In this document: in pieces, positions 24,077-33,548 of the stretch
Layout of the letters: every line of letters starts with the position of its first letter
How positions within the stretch are numbered: position 1 is the first letter of the stretch
Assembly: GCA_030530525.1 (NCBI GenBank)
Contig: JAUMUT010000008.1
Location: 1-64,000, forward strand
Direction: 5' to 3'
Length of the DNA stretch: 64,000 bases
Source of the DNA: Capnocytophaga sp.
GTDB taxonomy: Bacteria > Bacteroidota > Bacteroidia > Flavobacteriales > Flavobacteriaceae
The notes under the pieces: model-generated
Seen by the model: only the letters and a program-made list of their open reading frames with translations
The model's database searches: none
Told to the model about the DNA's origin: nothing
Translations under genes and position numbers: made by a program

Positions 24077-26485
24077 ATGAGTACAAACGCATCTTTTTTA
24101 GAAAATATGCCTTTTGAAGATTTTAAAAAGCAAGCATTAGAAGATTATAAAATAGCTGTTATTAGCCGTGAATGTAGCCTTTTAGGGCGCAGAGAAGTGC
24201 TAACAGGGAAGGCTAAATTTGGTATTTTTGGCGATGGAAAAGAATTGCCACAGGTAGCTATGGCACACGCTTTCCGAAATGGTGATTTCCGAAGCGGTTA
24301 TTACAGAGACCAAACTTTTATGATGGCAATAGGCGAATTTACGCCCCAGCAATTTTTTGCAGGCATTTATGCACACAACGATATAAAAGCAGAGCCTACC
24401 AGTGGTGGAAGACAAATGGGAGGGCATTTTGCTACCCATAGCTTAGATGAAAACGGAAACTGGAAAAACCTTGTTAATCAGAAAAATAGCAGTAGTGATA
24501 TTTCTCCAACCGCAGGGCAAATGCCACGATTGGTAGGGCTTGCTCAGGCTTCAAAAATTTATCGAAATTTATCTATAAAAGGAAGTGAAAAATTTTCCAA
24601 TAATGGAAATGAAATAGCTTGGGGAACTATCGGGAATGCAAGTACCAGCGAAGGACACTTCTTTGAGGCTATTAATGCAATGGGAGTTTTACAAGTACCT
24701 GTGGTAATGTGCGTTTGGGACGATGGTTACGGAATTTCTGTTCCTGCCAAGTACCAAACTACTAAGGAAAATATTTCTGAAATTCTTAAAGGCTTTCAAA
24801 GAGATAGCAACGGACAAGGTTATGAGATTCTTAAAGCCAAAGGATGGGACTATACCGCCCTTTTAGAAACATTTGCAAAAGCGGAAAGCCTTGCACGTGA
24901 GCAACATATCCCTGTTTTAGTACATATTACCGAATTGACACAACCTCAAGGACACTCTACTTCTGGCTCTCACGAACGATATAAATCGCCTGAACGTTTG
25001 GCTTGGGAAAAAGAATACGATTGTAACGAACAAATGCGCCGTTGGCTTTTAGATGCTAATATTGCAACCGAAGAAGAAGTAGCTATATTAGAACAAGAAG
25101 CTAAAAAATTTGTTAAAGATAGTAAAGAAAAAGCTTGGAACGAATACCAAAGCCCTATAAAATCTGCTAAACGCGAACTTATCAATCTTCTTTACGAAAT
25201 AGAAAAAATTAGTTTCAATAGCTTAGATATTTCTCGTTTGAAAGATTCTTTGGCTGAAATTGATAATCCATATTATAAAGATATTATCAGTGTTGCACGC
25301 AAGGCATTGCGCTATATTGTTACAGATGAAGCGCCTGCGGTAGATAATTTTAAAAATTGGTTGGCAAAGCAACAAGATATTCTACAAGACAAATACGGCT
25401 CACACCTGTACAGCCAAAGCGAACAAAATCCTATTTACTTGGAAGAAATTCCTCCTGTTTATGAAGGAGAGCAGATGGTTGATGGACGAATTATTATCCG
25501 TGATAATTTTGACAAAATTTTTGAAAACAATCCTGCGGTAATTACTTTCGGGGAAGATACAGGAAATATTGGCGATGTCAATCAAGGATTGGAAGGCTTA
25601 CAAGAAAAGTATGGAGATATTCGTATCAGCGATGTAGGAATACGCGAAGCTACCATTATAGGACAAGGTATAGGCTTGGCTATGAGAGGATTACGCCCTA
25701 TTGCTGAAATTCAATACTTGGATTATATTCTTTATGGATTGCAAACAATGAGCGATGATTTGGCTACACTTACTTATCGTACTTGTGGCTACCAAAAAGC
25801 TCCTTTGATTGTTCGTACTCGTGGGCATCGTTTGGAAGGAATATGGCACGCAGGCTCACCTATGGGGGCTCTTCTGCACTTGTTAAGAGGTATGTACATC
25901 TTAGTACCAAGGAATATGACCAAAGCCGCAGGCTTCTACAATACTTTATTGAAAGGCGACCAAGCTGCATTAGTAATTGAATGCCTTAACGGATATCGCC
26001 TAAAAGAAAGAAAACCAAGTAATTTGGGCGAATTTACCACTCCTATCGGGGTTGTAGAAGTAATCCGTGAAGGGCGAGATATTACCGTACTTTCTTATGG
26101 TTCTACTCTCCGAATTGTGGAACAGGTTGCCACAGAACTTGAAAAAGTAGATATTAGCATAGAAATTATTGATGCACAATCTTTATTACCTTTTGATATT
26201 CATCACGATGTATTAAAAAGTATTAAAAAAACCAATAATCTGTTAATTATTGATGAAGATGTTTCAGGTGGAGCGTCTGCATATTTGCTTCAAGAAATTT
26301 TAGAAAAACAAGATGCTTATAAATATTTGGACGGAAAACCTCAAACTTTAACCGCACAGCCTCATCGCCCTGCTTTTGCTACAGACGGAGATTATTTCTC
26401 TAAGCCAAATGCCGAAGATATTTTTGAAAAAATTTATTCTATAATGAATGAGGCAAATCCTATTAAATATCCTAAATTATTTTAA
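24077..26485 (+). CDS. 2-oxo acid dehydrogenase E1 component, alpha-beta fusion
   Basis: 802 residues, joining the two E1 subunits in one chain. The alpha part (about 1-380) contains the thiamine diphosphate region with GTIGNASTSEGHFFEAINA. The beta part (about 455-790) holds ITFGEDTGNIGDVNQGLEG, EIQYLDYILYGLQ and LIIDEDVSGGASAYLLQEI. It decarboxylates a 2-oxo acid and transfers the acyl group to lipoyl-E2. The fused form in flavobacteria is usually annotated for branched-chain 2-oxo acids; pyruvate is also possible. No E2 or E3 gene is adjacent. Confidence 0.9.
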   Translation: MSTNASFLENMPFEDFKKQALEDYKIAVISRECSLLGRREVLTGKAKFGIFGDGKELPQVAMAHAFRNGDFRSGYYRDQTFMMAIGEFTPQQFFAGIYAHNDIKAEPTSGGRQMGGHFATHSLDENGNWKNLVNQKNSSSDISPTAGQMPRLVGLAQASKIYRNLSIKGSEKFSNNGNEIAWGTIGNASTSEGHFFEAINAMGVLQVPVVMCVWDDGYGISVPAKYQTTKENISEILKGFQRDSNGQGYEILKAKGWDYTALLETFAKAESLAREQHIPVLVHITELTQPQGHSTSGSHERYKSPERLAWEKEYDCNEQMRRWLLDANIATEEEVAILEQEAKKFVKDSKEKAWNEYQSPIKSAKRELINLLYEIEKISFNSLDISRLKDSLAEIDNPYYKDIISVARKALRYIVTDEAPAVDNFKNWLAKQQDILQDKYGSHLYSQSEQNPIYLEEIPPVYEGEQMVDGRIIIRDNFDKIFENNPAVITFGEDTGNIGDVNQGLEGLQEKYGDIRISDVGIREATIIGQGIGLAMRGLRPIAEIQYLDYILYGLQTMSDDLATLTYRTCGYQKAPLIVRTRGHRLEGIWHAGSPMGALLHLLRGMYILVPRNMTKAAGFYNTLLKGDQAALVIECLNGYRLKERKPSNLGEFTTPIGVVEVIREGRDITVLSYGSTLRIVEQVATELEKVDISIEIIDAQSLLPFDIHHDVLKSIKKTNNLLIIDEDVSGGASAYLLQEILEKQDAYKYLDGKPQTLTAQPHRPAFATDGDYFSKPNAEDIFEKIYSIMNEANPIKYPKLF

Positions 26486-26502
26486 AAATAATCATTAAAA
26501 AG

Positions 26503-26532
26503 AAAGCCTTTACGTAAGTTTAGGCTTTTTTT
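26503..26532 (+). terminator. Terminator after the E1 gene
   Basis: AAAGCCT (26503-26509) pairs with AGGCTTT (26522-26528), followed by T residues. Confidence 0.7.
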
Positions 26533-26543
26533 ATACTAAAAAA

Positions 26544-27548
26544 ATGAAAAAATTACGCTTTTTATTATTCCCTTTCGCTATTTTATACGGAATAATCTTA
26601 AAAATACGACATTTTTTATATGATAATAACATAAAAAAATCTAAAAAATATGATTTACCTATCCTTTGTGTAGGAAATGTAAGCGTTGGTGGCACAGGAA
26701 AAACCCCAATGATTGAATATCTTATTCGTTTATTATACAAAAAGAAAAAAATAGCAGTACTAAGTAGAGGTTATAAACGGAAAACCAAAGGTTTTGTTTT
26801 AGCAGATGAAAATTCTTCAGCTATTTCTCTTGGCGATGAGCCCTTTCAATATTATCAAAAATTTGAAAATATACAAGTTGCCGTATGCGAACAACGAGCT
26901 ATCGGGATAGAAAATTTACTGCTACAAACCAATGCCCCAGAGGTAATATTACTTGATGATGCCTTCCAGCACCGAAAAGTTCAAGCAAGTGCAAACATCT
27001 TACTTACAGTATATTACAATTTATTTATAGATGATTTTTTATTACCCGTTGGGCTACTTCGGGATTTGAAAGAGCGTGCTTATAAGGCTTCATATATTGT
27101 AGTTACCAAATGTCCCACAAATATTTCAGAAAATGACAAACAAAAAATTATAAAAAAATTACGCCCTAATAAAGAGCAAAAAATTGCCTTTGCGAGTATT
27201 CAATATTCTGAAAAAGTTGTTTCTCTACAAAATGAAATTCTCTTACACGATTGGATTAATGAACCTTTTACATTAGTTACAGGAATTGCAAATCCGCAAC
27301 CAATGATAGATTATTTAAAAGAACAAAAAGCTATTTTTGAAGTTCTTAAATATCCTGATCATCATCATTTTTCAGAGAGTGAAATAAAAAATCTTCTATC
27401 TAAAAAAAGAATATTAACTACCGAAAAAGATTTTGTACGTTTATCTTCTTCTATTAAAGATTTATTTTACTTACCCATAGAAATGTATTTCCCTGATAAT
27501 ACAGAAAAAATAGAATTTGAAAATTGGATTAGCAACCAAGTGAAATAA
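26544..27548 (+). CDS. lpxK: Tetraacyldisaccharide 4'-kinase
   Basis: 334 residues. It phosphorylates the 4' position of the lipid A disaccharide precursor at the inner membrane. The N-terminal hydrophobic region (about 5-25) is the membrane anchor, and GNVSVGGTGKT (44-54) is the P-loop. LSRGYKRKTKGFVLA, EVILLDDAFQHRK and the C-terminal TTEKDFVRL segment are typical of the family. It stands alone between two terminators, shielded from the E1 gene and the ompA-like gene. Confidence 0.94.
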   Translation: MKKLRFLLFPFAILYGIILKIRHFLYDNNIKKSKKYDLPILCVGNVSVGGTGKTPMIEYLIRLLYKKKKIAVLSRGYKRKTKGFVLADENSSAISLGDEPFQYYQKFENIQVAVCEQRAIGIENLLLQTNAPEVILLDDAFQHRKVQASANILLTVYYNLFIDDFLLPVGLLRDLKERAYKASYIVVTKCPTNISENDKQKIIKKLRPNKEQKIAFASIQYSEKVVSLQNEILLHDWINEPFTLVTGIANPQPMIDYLKEQKAIFEVLKYPDHHHFSESEIKNLLSKKRILTTEKDFVRLSSSIKDLFYLPIEMYFPDNTEKIEFENWISNQVK

Positions 27549-27576
27549 AAAAGTGAGGCGAAAACCTCACTTTTAT
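27547..27576. terminator. Bidirectional terminator between lpxK and the OmpA-like gene
   Basis: AAAAGTGAGG (27549-27558) and CCTCACTTTT (27565-27574) form a 10-bp stem with a six-base loop. Confidence 0.85.
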
Positions 27577-27587
27577 ATTTTTATTTT

Positions 27588-28283
27588 TTATTGTCCTGCT
27601 TGCTGTTTTGCCGCTTCTTTCATCTTCTCATTAGGAACGATAGCAATATTCACACGACGGTTTTTTGCTCTTCCCTCTGGGGTAGAATTATCATAAGCAG
27701 GTTGCGTTTCGCCATACCATTTTGTAGTAAAACGAGAACTTGCAAGTCCTGCATTTTCAAAATATGACGTTACGGCTTTTGCACGTTTTTCAGAAAGTGC
27801 CATATTTAGAGCATCACTTCCTGAGCTGTCTGTATGCCCTGCGATAAGGACGTTAGTATCAGGATATTCTCTTAAAATATTTACCAATTTATTAAGAAGA
27901 GTTTTAGCCTCATCTGTAAGAGTAGCTTTATTTACGGCAAATGTAACACCGCTATTTTCATCAAAAGTAACAACGATACCATCATCAACACGTTTTACTT
28001 CTGCTCCTGGTATTTCTTCTTCTATTTGTTTAGCTTGTTTATCCATTTGGTTCCCGATGATAGCCCCAGCAGCACCACCAACTACAGTACCCAACACGGC
28101 TCCAAGTTCGCTGTTTTCTCCGCTACCCACATTGTTTCCTAAGATAGCTCCTAAAATACCTCCTGCAACACCGCCTATTACGGCTGCACGTTGGGTTTTA
28201 TTAGAATTATTATACGCTTCACAGCTTACGAATAAAAAAGATGCTGCGATAAAAAAGATACTAAATTTTTTAACTAAATTCAT
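27588..28283 (-). CDS. OmpA-family lipoprotein with glycine zipper
   Basis: 231 residues. The signal ends at a lipobox (ASFLFVSC, Cys21), so it is lipidated. A glycine-zipper segment (about 34-80, GGVAGGILGAILGNNVG then GTVVGGAAGAIIG) is followed by an OmpA C-terminal peptidoglycan-binding domain with NVLIAGHTDSSGSD and GRAKNRRVNIAIVP. It likely links the outer membrane to peptidoglycan. The neighbouring lipocalin-like lipoprotein starts just upstream (10 bases apart), so both are one operon. Confidence 0.9.
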   Translation of the reverse strand: MNLVKKFSIFFIAASFLFVSCEAYNNSNKTQRAAVIGGVAGGILGAILGNNVGSGENSELGAVLGTVVGGAAGAIIGNQMDKQAKQIEEEIPGAEVKRVDDGIVVTFDENSGVTFAVNKATLTDEAKTLLNKLVNILREYPDTNVLIAGHTDSSGSDALNMALSEKRAKAVTSYFENAGLASSRFTTKWYGETQPAYDNSTPEGRAKNRRVNIAIVPNEKMKEAAKQQAGQ

Positions 28284-28293
28284 TCTATTATAA

Positions 28294-28785
28294 TTATTTT
28301 GTAAAATTCATAGTAAGTACGAAAGGTTTTCCATCTACTCGTACGGTTTGTTCCCAACGCATTTCATTTTCAGAGAGATACGCCAAATGTAAGCGAATAC
28401 CTGCATTTGTTTCTGATTGGTATTTGTCATTTGTTGGTTTTAACAAGAAATCAAAATACCCAGTAGCTTTATCCACTTCTTGAGTCATAAAGATAAAGTA
28501 ACGATCGCCAGTAGCGCAGTTAGTATTGGTTATATTGTAGTGCCCACGATAATTATTAGGTACAAATTTCCAACGGCTACCTTCAAAACATTCCTTAGAA
28601 GTGTCATTAAGCAAAGTAATATCATACTTTCCTTTTTCGTTGTAAGTAATGGAGTTTAGCGTCCATTCTCCTTTAATTACTTTATTTGCTTTGCGTGTTC
28701 CTTTGGTAGTTTCCGCAACAGTGCCTGTGGTTTTACAACCTACGACAAAAATACTAGCTAATAGTAGAAACAAAATTTTTTTCAT
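28294..28785 (-). CDS. Lipocalin-like lipoprotein
   Basis: 163 residues with a lipobox at ASIFVVGC (Cys17). The mature part looks like a short lipocalin barrel: KGEWTLNSITYNEKGKYDI opening strand, then CFEGSRWKFVPNN and a series of beta strands ending in FVLTMNFTK. It likely sits at the outer membrane and binds a small hydrophobic ligand or supports lipid handling. It is the first gene of the operon with the OmpA-like lipoprotein. No clear -7 box was found in its upstream gap, 28786-29074, which is otherwise AT-rich and empty except for the next gene's promoter. Confidence 0.8.
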   Translation of the reverse strand: MKKILFLLLASIFVVGCKTTGTVAETTKGTRKANKVIKGEWTLNSITYNEKGKYDITLLNDTSKECFEGSRWKFVPNNYRGHYNITNTNCATGDRYFIFMTQEVDKATGYFDFLLKPTNDKYQSETNAGIRLHLAYLSENEMRWEQTVRVDGKPFVLTMNFTK

Positions 28786-29014
28786 AAGATGATTAAATTT
28801 TCAATTTTGGGGCTAAATTAGATTTTTTTTTTATAACTGCCAATTTATTTATAGATATTTAACTTTTAAACTATTTTTTTTGAATAAAATTATTTTAAAA
28901 TATTACTATTATACTATATTTTTTAGAATTTTTTTTAATATTTATTATCTTATTGAACATTTTACTTTAAGTGATTTTTTTACATTTTTTATTGTATATT
29001 TCATTTTTTTGTAA

Positions 29015-29022
29015 TAACTTTG
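29015..29022 (+). promoter_or_regulatory. -7 element (TAACTTTG) of the 277-residue exported protein gene
   Basis: TAACTTTG at 29015-29022 with TTG at 28992-28994, 20 bases upstream; the ATG is 52 bases further on. Confidence 0.6.
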
Positions 29023-29074
29023 TGCAAATTTCATACAATATATTTTATTTATTCATCAACTTAATTTTATTTTT

Positions 29075-29908
29075 ATGAAAAAAACAATCTCTACCATTGC
29101 TTTTACATTATTTGCATACTTGGGGTATAGCCAAGATATGATTTCTTTAAAGAACGGAGAAACTATTAAAGCCAATGTTAAGGAAGTTAGCGACAGTGAA
29201 GTAGTTTTTAGTTACGATAAAGAAACAGTAATTAATAAACTTCCTACGCACCAAATTTCTCAAATCAAATTCAAATCAGGGCGAGTACAAAAATTTAATA
29301 TTTCTGCGCCTGTTACCTCCTCTAATACTTCCACAGGAAATCCGTTTGCAGATGCTTATATGGCTCAACAACAAGCATTTGGCGGAGGGCATCAGTTAGG
29401 AACTTTGGAGCAAAATATTCCTTATAATATAGATATTCCAGAGCCAGGTTATGTAGGAACTATTGTTTTAGTAGATGAAAATGGGAACGTGCTTAACACC
29501 TTAGAGGTCGGAAAAGCTGCTATGCGAAGCAATGCCAATGCAGGAATGTTCATAGCAGGAATAGGTAATGTAAAAACCAGAAATTATGTAAAGGGAAAAT
29601 CCTCTCCCGTACGCGTAAATAAAGGAAAAATATTATTAGTGGCACGAGTGATGAGTTCTCAAATAAATCCTAATGAAATTTTTGATGTCTTCAAACTAAA
29701 CCAAGGAAGAAAAGACCGCTCAGTGATTGTGGCGGAATCTCATACTTTTGCAGGTACTAAAAATTCGGATATTGATTTTATCCCATTTAAAGCATATCCG
29801 TACAAAAACAATTCTTTCCTTTTAGAGCTAAACATCAATGAACCAGGAGAATACGCCATAACTTTAGATTCTTCAAGAATGATGTTTAATCTTTTTGGTG
29901 TAGATTAA
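29075..29908 (+). CDS. Exported protein of unknown function
   Basis: 277 residues with a signal peptide (TISTIAFTLFAYLGYSQ). The N-terminal part, MISLKNGETIKANVKEVSDS and VINKLPTHQISQIKFKSG (about 22-75), is a beta-rich segment common at the start of Bacteroidota outer-membrane or periplasmic proteins. The rest carries no motif I know. It is a single gene with its own promoter and a bidirectional terminator at its end. Confidence 0.65.
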   Translation: MKKTISTIAFTLFAYLGYSQDMISLKNGETIKANVKEVSDSEVVFSYDKETVINKLPTHQISQIKFKSGRVQKFNISAPVTSSNTSTGNPFADAYMAQQQAFGGGHQLGTLEQNIPYNIDIPEPGYVGTIVLVDENGNVLNTLEVGKAAMRSNANAGMFIAGIGNVKTRNYVKGKSSPVRVNKGKILLVARVMSSQINPNEIFDVFKLNQGRKDRSVIVAESHTFAGTKNSDIDFIPFKAYPYKNNSFLLELNINEPGEYAITLDSSRMMFNLFGVD

Positions 29909-29933
29909 TTCTCAAAATATTAGCATAAATTAC

Positions 29934-29979
29934 AAAACATTATTATTTAGTCTTTATTACTAAATAATAATGTTTTTTT
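29934..29979. terminator. Bidirectional terminator between convergent genes
   Basis: A long A/T stem pairs AACATTATTATTTAG with CTAAATAATAATGTT, followed by a T run. The stop codon of the histidine kinase gene overlaps its end. Confidence 0.8.
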
Positions 29980-31258
29980 ATACATTTTTATGAAATACTT
30001 TAAAAATATGCTTTTCTTCTTCAAAAAAATATTGAATTTCTAAATTTTTATATAAATCTACGATTGATTTTACAATAGCCAAGCCCAATCCTGTGGAAGA
30101 ACTATCTTGCTCGCCCTTATGGAAACGTTTAAATATCATTTTTTTATCCAAAGAAATACTTTTTCCTGTATTTTTTATCAAAAAACAATGATTTTCTACT
30201 ATTATTTCTATATTTCCACCTTTTAAATTATGTTTTATAGCATTTCTTAGCAAATTTGACACCAAAATAACAGATAAATCTTTATTCATTTGGAAATAAA
30301 AATCTTTTTCTCCTAAAAAACGTAAAGAAATCTCTTTGAAATGAATTAAATCTTTAAATTCTTCTAATAAATTTTCTATTATTTCTTTAAAATTGATATT
30401 TTCTGTTTGTTTATATTGTCCGTTTTCAATACGAGAGAGCATTAAAAGAGATTTGTTAAGATTTACCATTCGGCTCAAAGCGGTTTTAGTTTGAGCAAGT
30501 TGTATAAGTTGCGTTTCGGTAAGAGATTCATCTTCCAAAATAAGCTCTAACTTATTGATTGTGATAGCCAAAGGAGTTTGCAATTCGTGCGAAGCATTTT
30601 CTATAAATATTTTTTGTTCTTCAAAAATAGCTTCATTTCGTTGCCACATTTGTTGTATATTTTGGTTCAATTCTGTAAATTCTATAACATTGGTTTTTAT
30701 GGGTTGTAATTGTTCTTTATTGCCTATTCGATAATTATCTATATTATTGATAATCAACCTAAAAGGCTTCCATATTTTATGAATAAGCCATATGTTAATA
30801 GCGTACATTGTTATTACCAAAACGACATAAAGCACCATTAAAGCAATTGCTAAATTTAACAACAAATCATCTTCTTCAATGGTAGAAGTACGAATTTCTA
30901 ATATATAAGGTGTGCCATTTTCTGCATAAAAGCCTGTTTTTAGTACTCTATAAGGTTCTTCTTCGTCATCATAAGGCATATAAAAAAACTCATTGGATAA
31001 TTCATTTTTATGAGAAATTTTGTTTTTTGTAGGATAAATACGAAATCCTTCTACTCCAAATTCATTGATATTCAGTAAATTATCATTTTTAGAAATTTGT
31101 AAGAGAATTTCATTTTTTCGGTCTTTTAGCCCGTCATCTACATTATCATATACTTCTTCTAAAATATACGCATAGAAAACTAACGCCCAAATAGCCATAA
31201 TAAGCAAAAAGGCGATAGTTAAGTATCTTAATGTATAATTTTTTAGTGAAATTTTCAT
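29978..31258 (-). CDS. Sensor histidine kinase without an adjacent response regulator
   Basis: 426 residues. Two membrane helices (about 11-32 and 134-158) flank a periplasmic sensor loop. The kinase part has the H box ASHELQTPLA (His224), the N box LLRNAIKHN, and the glycine box GLGLAIVKSIVDLY. It should autophosphorylate His224 in response to an envelope signal. No response regulator lies next to it: the gene follows a TPM-domain protein by 14 bases and ends at a terminator, so its partner must be elsewhere. Confidence 0.9.
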   Translation of the reverse strand: MKISLKNYTLRYLTIAFLLIMAIWALVFYAYILEEVYDNVDDGLKDRKNEILLQISKNDNLLNINEFGVEGFRIYPTKNKISHKNELSNEFFYMPYDDEEEPYRVLKTGFYAENGTPYILEIRTSTIEEDDLLLNLAIALMVLYVVLVITMYAINIWLIHKIWKPFRLIINNIDNYRIGNKEQLQPIKTNVIEFTELNQNIQQMWQRNEAIFEEQKIFIENASHELQTPLAITINKLELILEDESLTETQLIQLAQTKTALSRMVNLNKSLLMLSRIENGQYKQTENINFKEIIENLLEEFKDLIHFKEISLRFLGEKDFYFQMNKDLSVILVSNLLRNAIKHNLKGGNIEIIVENHCFLIKNTGKSISLDKKMIFKRFHKGEQDSSSTGLGLAIVKSIVDLYKNLEIQYFFEEEKHIFKVFHKNV

Positions 31259-31272
31259 ATTTTTAGTAAAAT

Positions 31273-32841
31273 TTACCAGCTTCCTCCTGCTCCGCCTCCA
31301 CCAGAACGACCACCGCCGAAACTTCCTCCGCCTCCGCCACCAAAACCGCCTCTACCTCCTCCACCAGAAGAACGTTGTTTTTTAGGAATTATATACGTTC
31401 CTAAAGATTTTTTGTGAGAGCAATAAGAACATTCTTCCAAGCGTTCGCCTCGCCCAGTAGAAGAATAAGTAGGACGTGTAATGGTATGTTCGTATATTTC
31501 ACAAGTTTTGAAACCGCAACTTGGACAGAGAAAATATGAGTTTTTTAAATTCCAGCCTTTGGTTACAATTTGTTCTGTAAGTTTATTTTTCCAAATTTCA
31601 TATTTTCGGCTTCGGATTTTTTCTTCACATAATTGTCCGTTATTCAAGTACTTAGACAATTCTTCTTTACTAAAATTTTCTCTATTTATCCGTTCCCAAT
31701 TTCCTGAATCATCAGGTGGAGCAAAGCGGGTTTTATCTTGGTGCAATCTCCATTTAATTGCTATTAAAACAACATATGCCAACGGAACGAAAAGCATAGG
31801 TAAAGCTGTCATTTTGAAGAACTTATCTAAGGCTTCAGATTTATTTTTTTCATCTTTATAAGACCGAGCTACTGCCGATTTGCTCGCCATATATTTTAGT
31901 CCAAGAAGAAATATCGCAATAAATATTATTAAATACGGAATATTTTTTCTATGCGTTGCCCATTCTATAATTCCAGCCAAAACAGGAGTAAAAAAGAATA
32001 AGAAAAAAAGAACCATAAAAAGAAAAACACAGCCTTTTCCTACAGATTCACTCACTTCCATAGGTTCGTTATTGCTTCCTTTACATTTTTTTTCGGCTAC
32101 ATTTATCCAATACCAAAAACCTATAAATAAGACAATAGCAATGAATGAAAAAATAAAGTCATTATTTTTTAAGGAAAAAAATGGACGGCTATTAGGAAGA
32201 AGATTTTCCATTTCTGCCTTTGCATCCTCAGAAGTTGCTATTTTTTCAATCACTTTGGAGACTTCTAACAAGCCTTTCCCGTATTCTTCTCTTTTAAAAT
32301 AAGGTACTAAATACTCCTCTCCTATTTCTTTTAAACTTGCATCGGTAAAGATAATTTCCGTTCTTTGTCCCGAAATAAATCGCCATTGGTGTGCATCAAT
32401 AGCCACAAACAAAAGCAATCCGTTGTTCAAGTCTTTTTTTCCTATCTGCCAATGATTAAACAAATCATAAGCAAACTGAAAATCATCTCGCCCTTCATAA
32501 TCTTGAACAATTACAATAGCATATTCCATTTTGGTAAGGGCTTCTATTTGTATAGAAATATCGTTAAGCATCTGAATATCAGAAGTATTCAAAACTCCTG
32601 CCATATCAGTTACAAAATAATCTTGCCCATAGGTTTTCGGGTTAGTAACCTCATAAATAGAAGATATCACTCCTTGTGATGCGTTACTCCCTTCGGCAAT
32701 AGCAGGCTCGGTTGAGGACAAAACAGAATCTTTTTCTTGTGAAAATACTGAAATAACTTCAAAATCCAAGGAATCTAATTTTTGCCCAAAAACATTAGAA
32801 ATTAAAGCAAAAAATAGAATAAAAAATATTTTCTTATACAT
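31273..32841 (-). CDS. TPM-domain protein with glycine-rich tail (YgcG-like)
   Basis: 522 residues from the ATG at 32841. An upstream start at 32868 would place the promoter box inside the gene. After a signal peptide (FFILFFALISNVFGQ) comes a TPM phosphatase-like domain (YFVTDMAGVLNTSDIQML, FQFAYDLFNHWQIGKKDLNN). Several membrane helices follow, then a zinc-ribbon-like CPSCGF-CE and ECSYC pair, and a GGGGRGGFGGGGGGSFGGG-type tail. TPM proteins act in membrane-protein repair or assembly. The histidine kinase gene lies immediately downstream and may be cotranscribed. Confidence 0.85.
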   Translation of the reverse strand: MYKKIFFILFFALISNVFGQKLDSLDFEVISVFSQEKDSVLSSTEPAIAEGSNASQGVISSIYEVTNPKTYGQDYFVTDMAGVLNTSDIQMLNDISIQIEALTKMEYAIVIVQDYEGRDDFQFAYDLFNHWQIGKKDLNNGLLLFVAIDAHQWRFISGQRTEIIFTDASLKEIGEEYLVPYFKREEYGKGLLEVSKVIEKIATSEDAKAEMENLLPNSRPFFSLKNNDFIFSFIAIVLFIGFWYWINVAEKKCKGSNNEPMEVSESVGKGCVFLFMVLFFLFFFTPVLAGIIEWATHRKNIPYLIIFIAIFLLGLKYMASKSAVARSYKDEKNKSEALDKFFKMTALPMLFVPLAYVVLIAIKWRLHQDKTRFAPPDDSGNWERINRENFSKEELSKYLNNGQLCEEKIRSRKYEIWKNKLTEQIVTKGWNLKNSYFLCPSCGFKTCEIYEHTITRPTYSSTGRGERLEECSYCSHKKSLGTYIIPKKQRSSGGGGRGGFGGGGGGSFGGGRSGGGGAGGSW

Positions 32842-32865
32842 CAAAATCTTATTTTTAAGAGATGA

Positions 32866-32873
32866 CAAAAATA
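32866..32873 (-). promoter_or_regulatory. -7 element (TATTTTTG) of the TPM/histidine kinase operon
   Basis: CAAAAATA on the plus strand reads TATTTTTG on the minus strand. It lies 25 bases before the start codon at 32841 and overlaps the alternative longer start at 32868, arguing against that start. Confidence 0.45.
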
Positions 32874-32964
32874 CTAATTTTTTACTTATATTTTATAGAT
32901 CATACAAAAAATCCTTTTATTTTGGAAAAACTCCATTATATATAAAAATATTTAATAGAATTTG

Positions 32965-32994
32965 TTGATTATTAAAAAAATAATAGTATCTTTG
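32965..32994 (+). promoter_or_regulatory. Promoter of rpsP-rimM
   Basis: TTG (32965-32967), 19 bases, TATCTTTG (32987-32994): an exact match to the Bacteroidota consensus, fitting a ribosomal protein gene. Confidence 0.75.
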
Positions 32995-33000
32995 CGCCCA

Positions 33001-33041
33001 TATTTAAACAATAGGGTCGAGTACCCACAAAAATCTTAATT
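33001..33041 (+). promoter_or_regulatory. Possible bS16 autoregulatory leader
   Basis: The 41-base leader contains GGGTCGAGTACCC (33014-33026), a small hairpin. Structured leaders of bS16 genes have been proposed in flavobacteria; that is recalled, not verified. Regulation by S16 binding is inference. Confidence 0.3.
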
Positions 33042-33545
33042 ATGCCAGTAAAAATTAGATTACAAAGACACGGAAAAAAAGGAAAACCTTTTTATTGGGT
33101 AGTAGCGGCAGACGCTCGTGCACCTCGTGATGGTAAATTTCTTGAAAAAATAGGAACTTACAATCCTGTTTCTAACCCAGCTCAAATAGAGCTTAACGTA
33201 GATTTGGCTGTAAAATGGTTACACAACGGAGCGCAACCAACAGAAACAGCTCGCAGAATCTTATCTTACAAAGGGGTTCTTTTAAAATATCACTTACAAG
33301 GTGGTGTAAAAAAAGGTGCTCTTACACAAGAACAAGCAGATGCAAAATTCAATGCGTGGGTAGCTGAAAAAGAACAAAAAATTAATGCTAAAAAAGAAAA
33401 TTTAGCAAAAGGCAAAGCCTCTGCAAAAGAAGAAACTCTAAAAGCAGAACACGCTTACAATGAAAAACGCAAAGCAGATGCCGCAGCTAAATTAGCACAA
33501 GCAGAAGCACCAACACAAGAAAGTAACGAAGAAACAGAAGCATAA
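33042..33545 (+). CDS. rpsP: 30S ribosomal protein S16
   Basis: 167 residues. The N-terminal ~85 residues are a classical S16 (PVKIRLQRHGKKGKPFYWVV, APRDGKFLEKIGTYNP). The remaining half is an Ala/Lys/Glu-rich tail, about twice the usual S16 length, which I recall as a Bacteroidota feature. The protein binds 16S rRNA in the small subunit. rimM follows 3 bases downstream. Confidence 0.96.
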   Translation: MPVKIRLQRHGKKGKPFYWVVAADARAPRDGKFLEKIGTYNPVSNPAQIELNVDLAVKWLHNGAQPTETARRILSYKGVLLKYHLQGGVKKGALTQEQADAKFNAWVAEKEQKINAKKENLAKGKASAKEETLKAEHAYNEKRKADAAAKLAQAEAPTQESNEETEA

Positions 33546-33548
33546 TTT

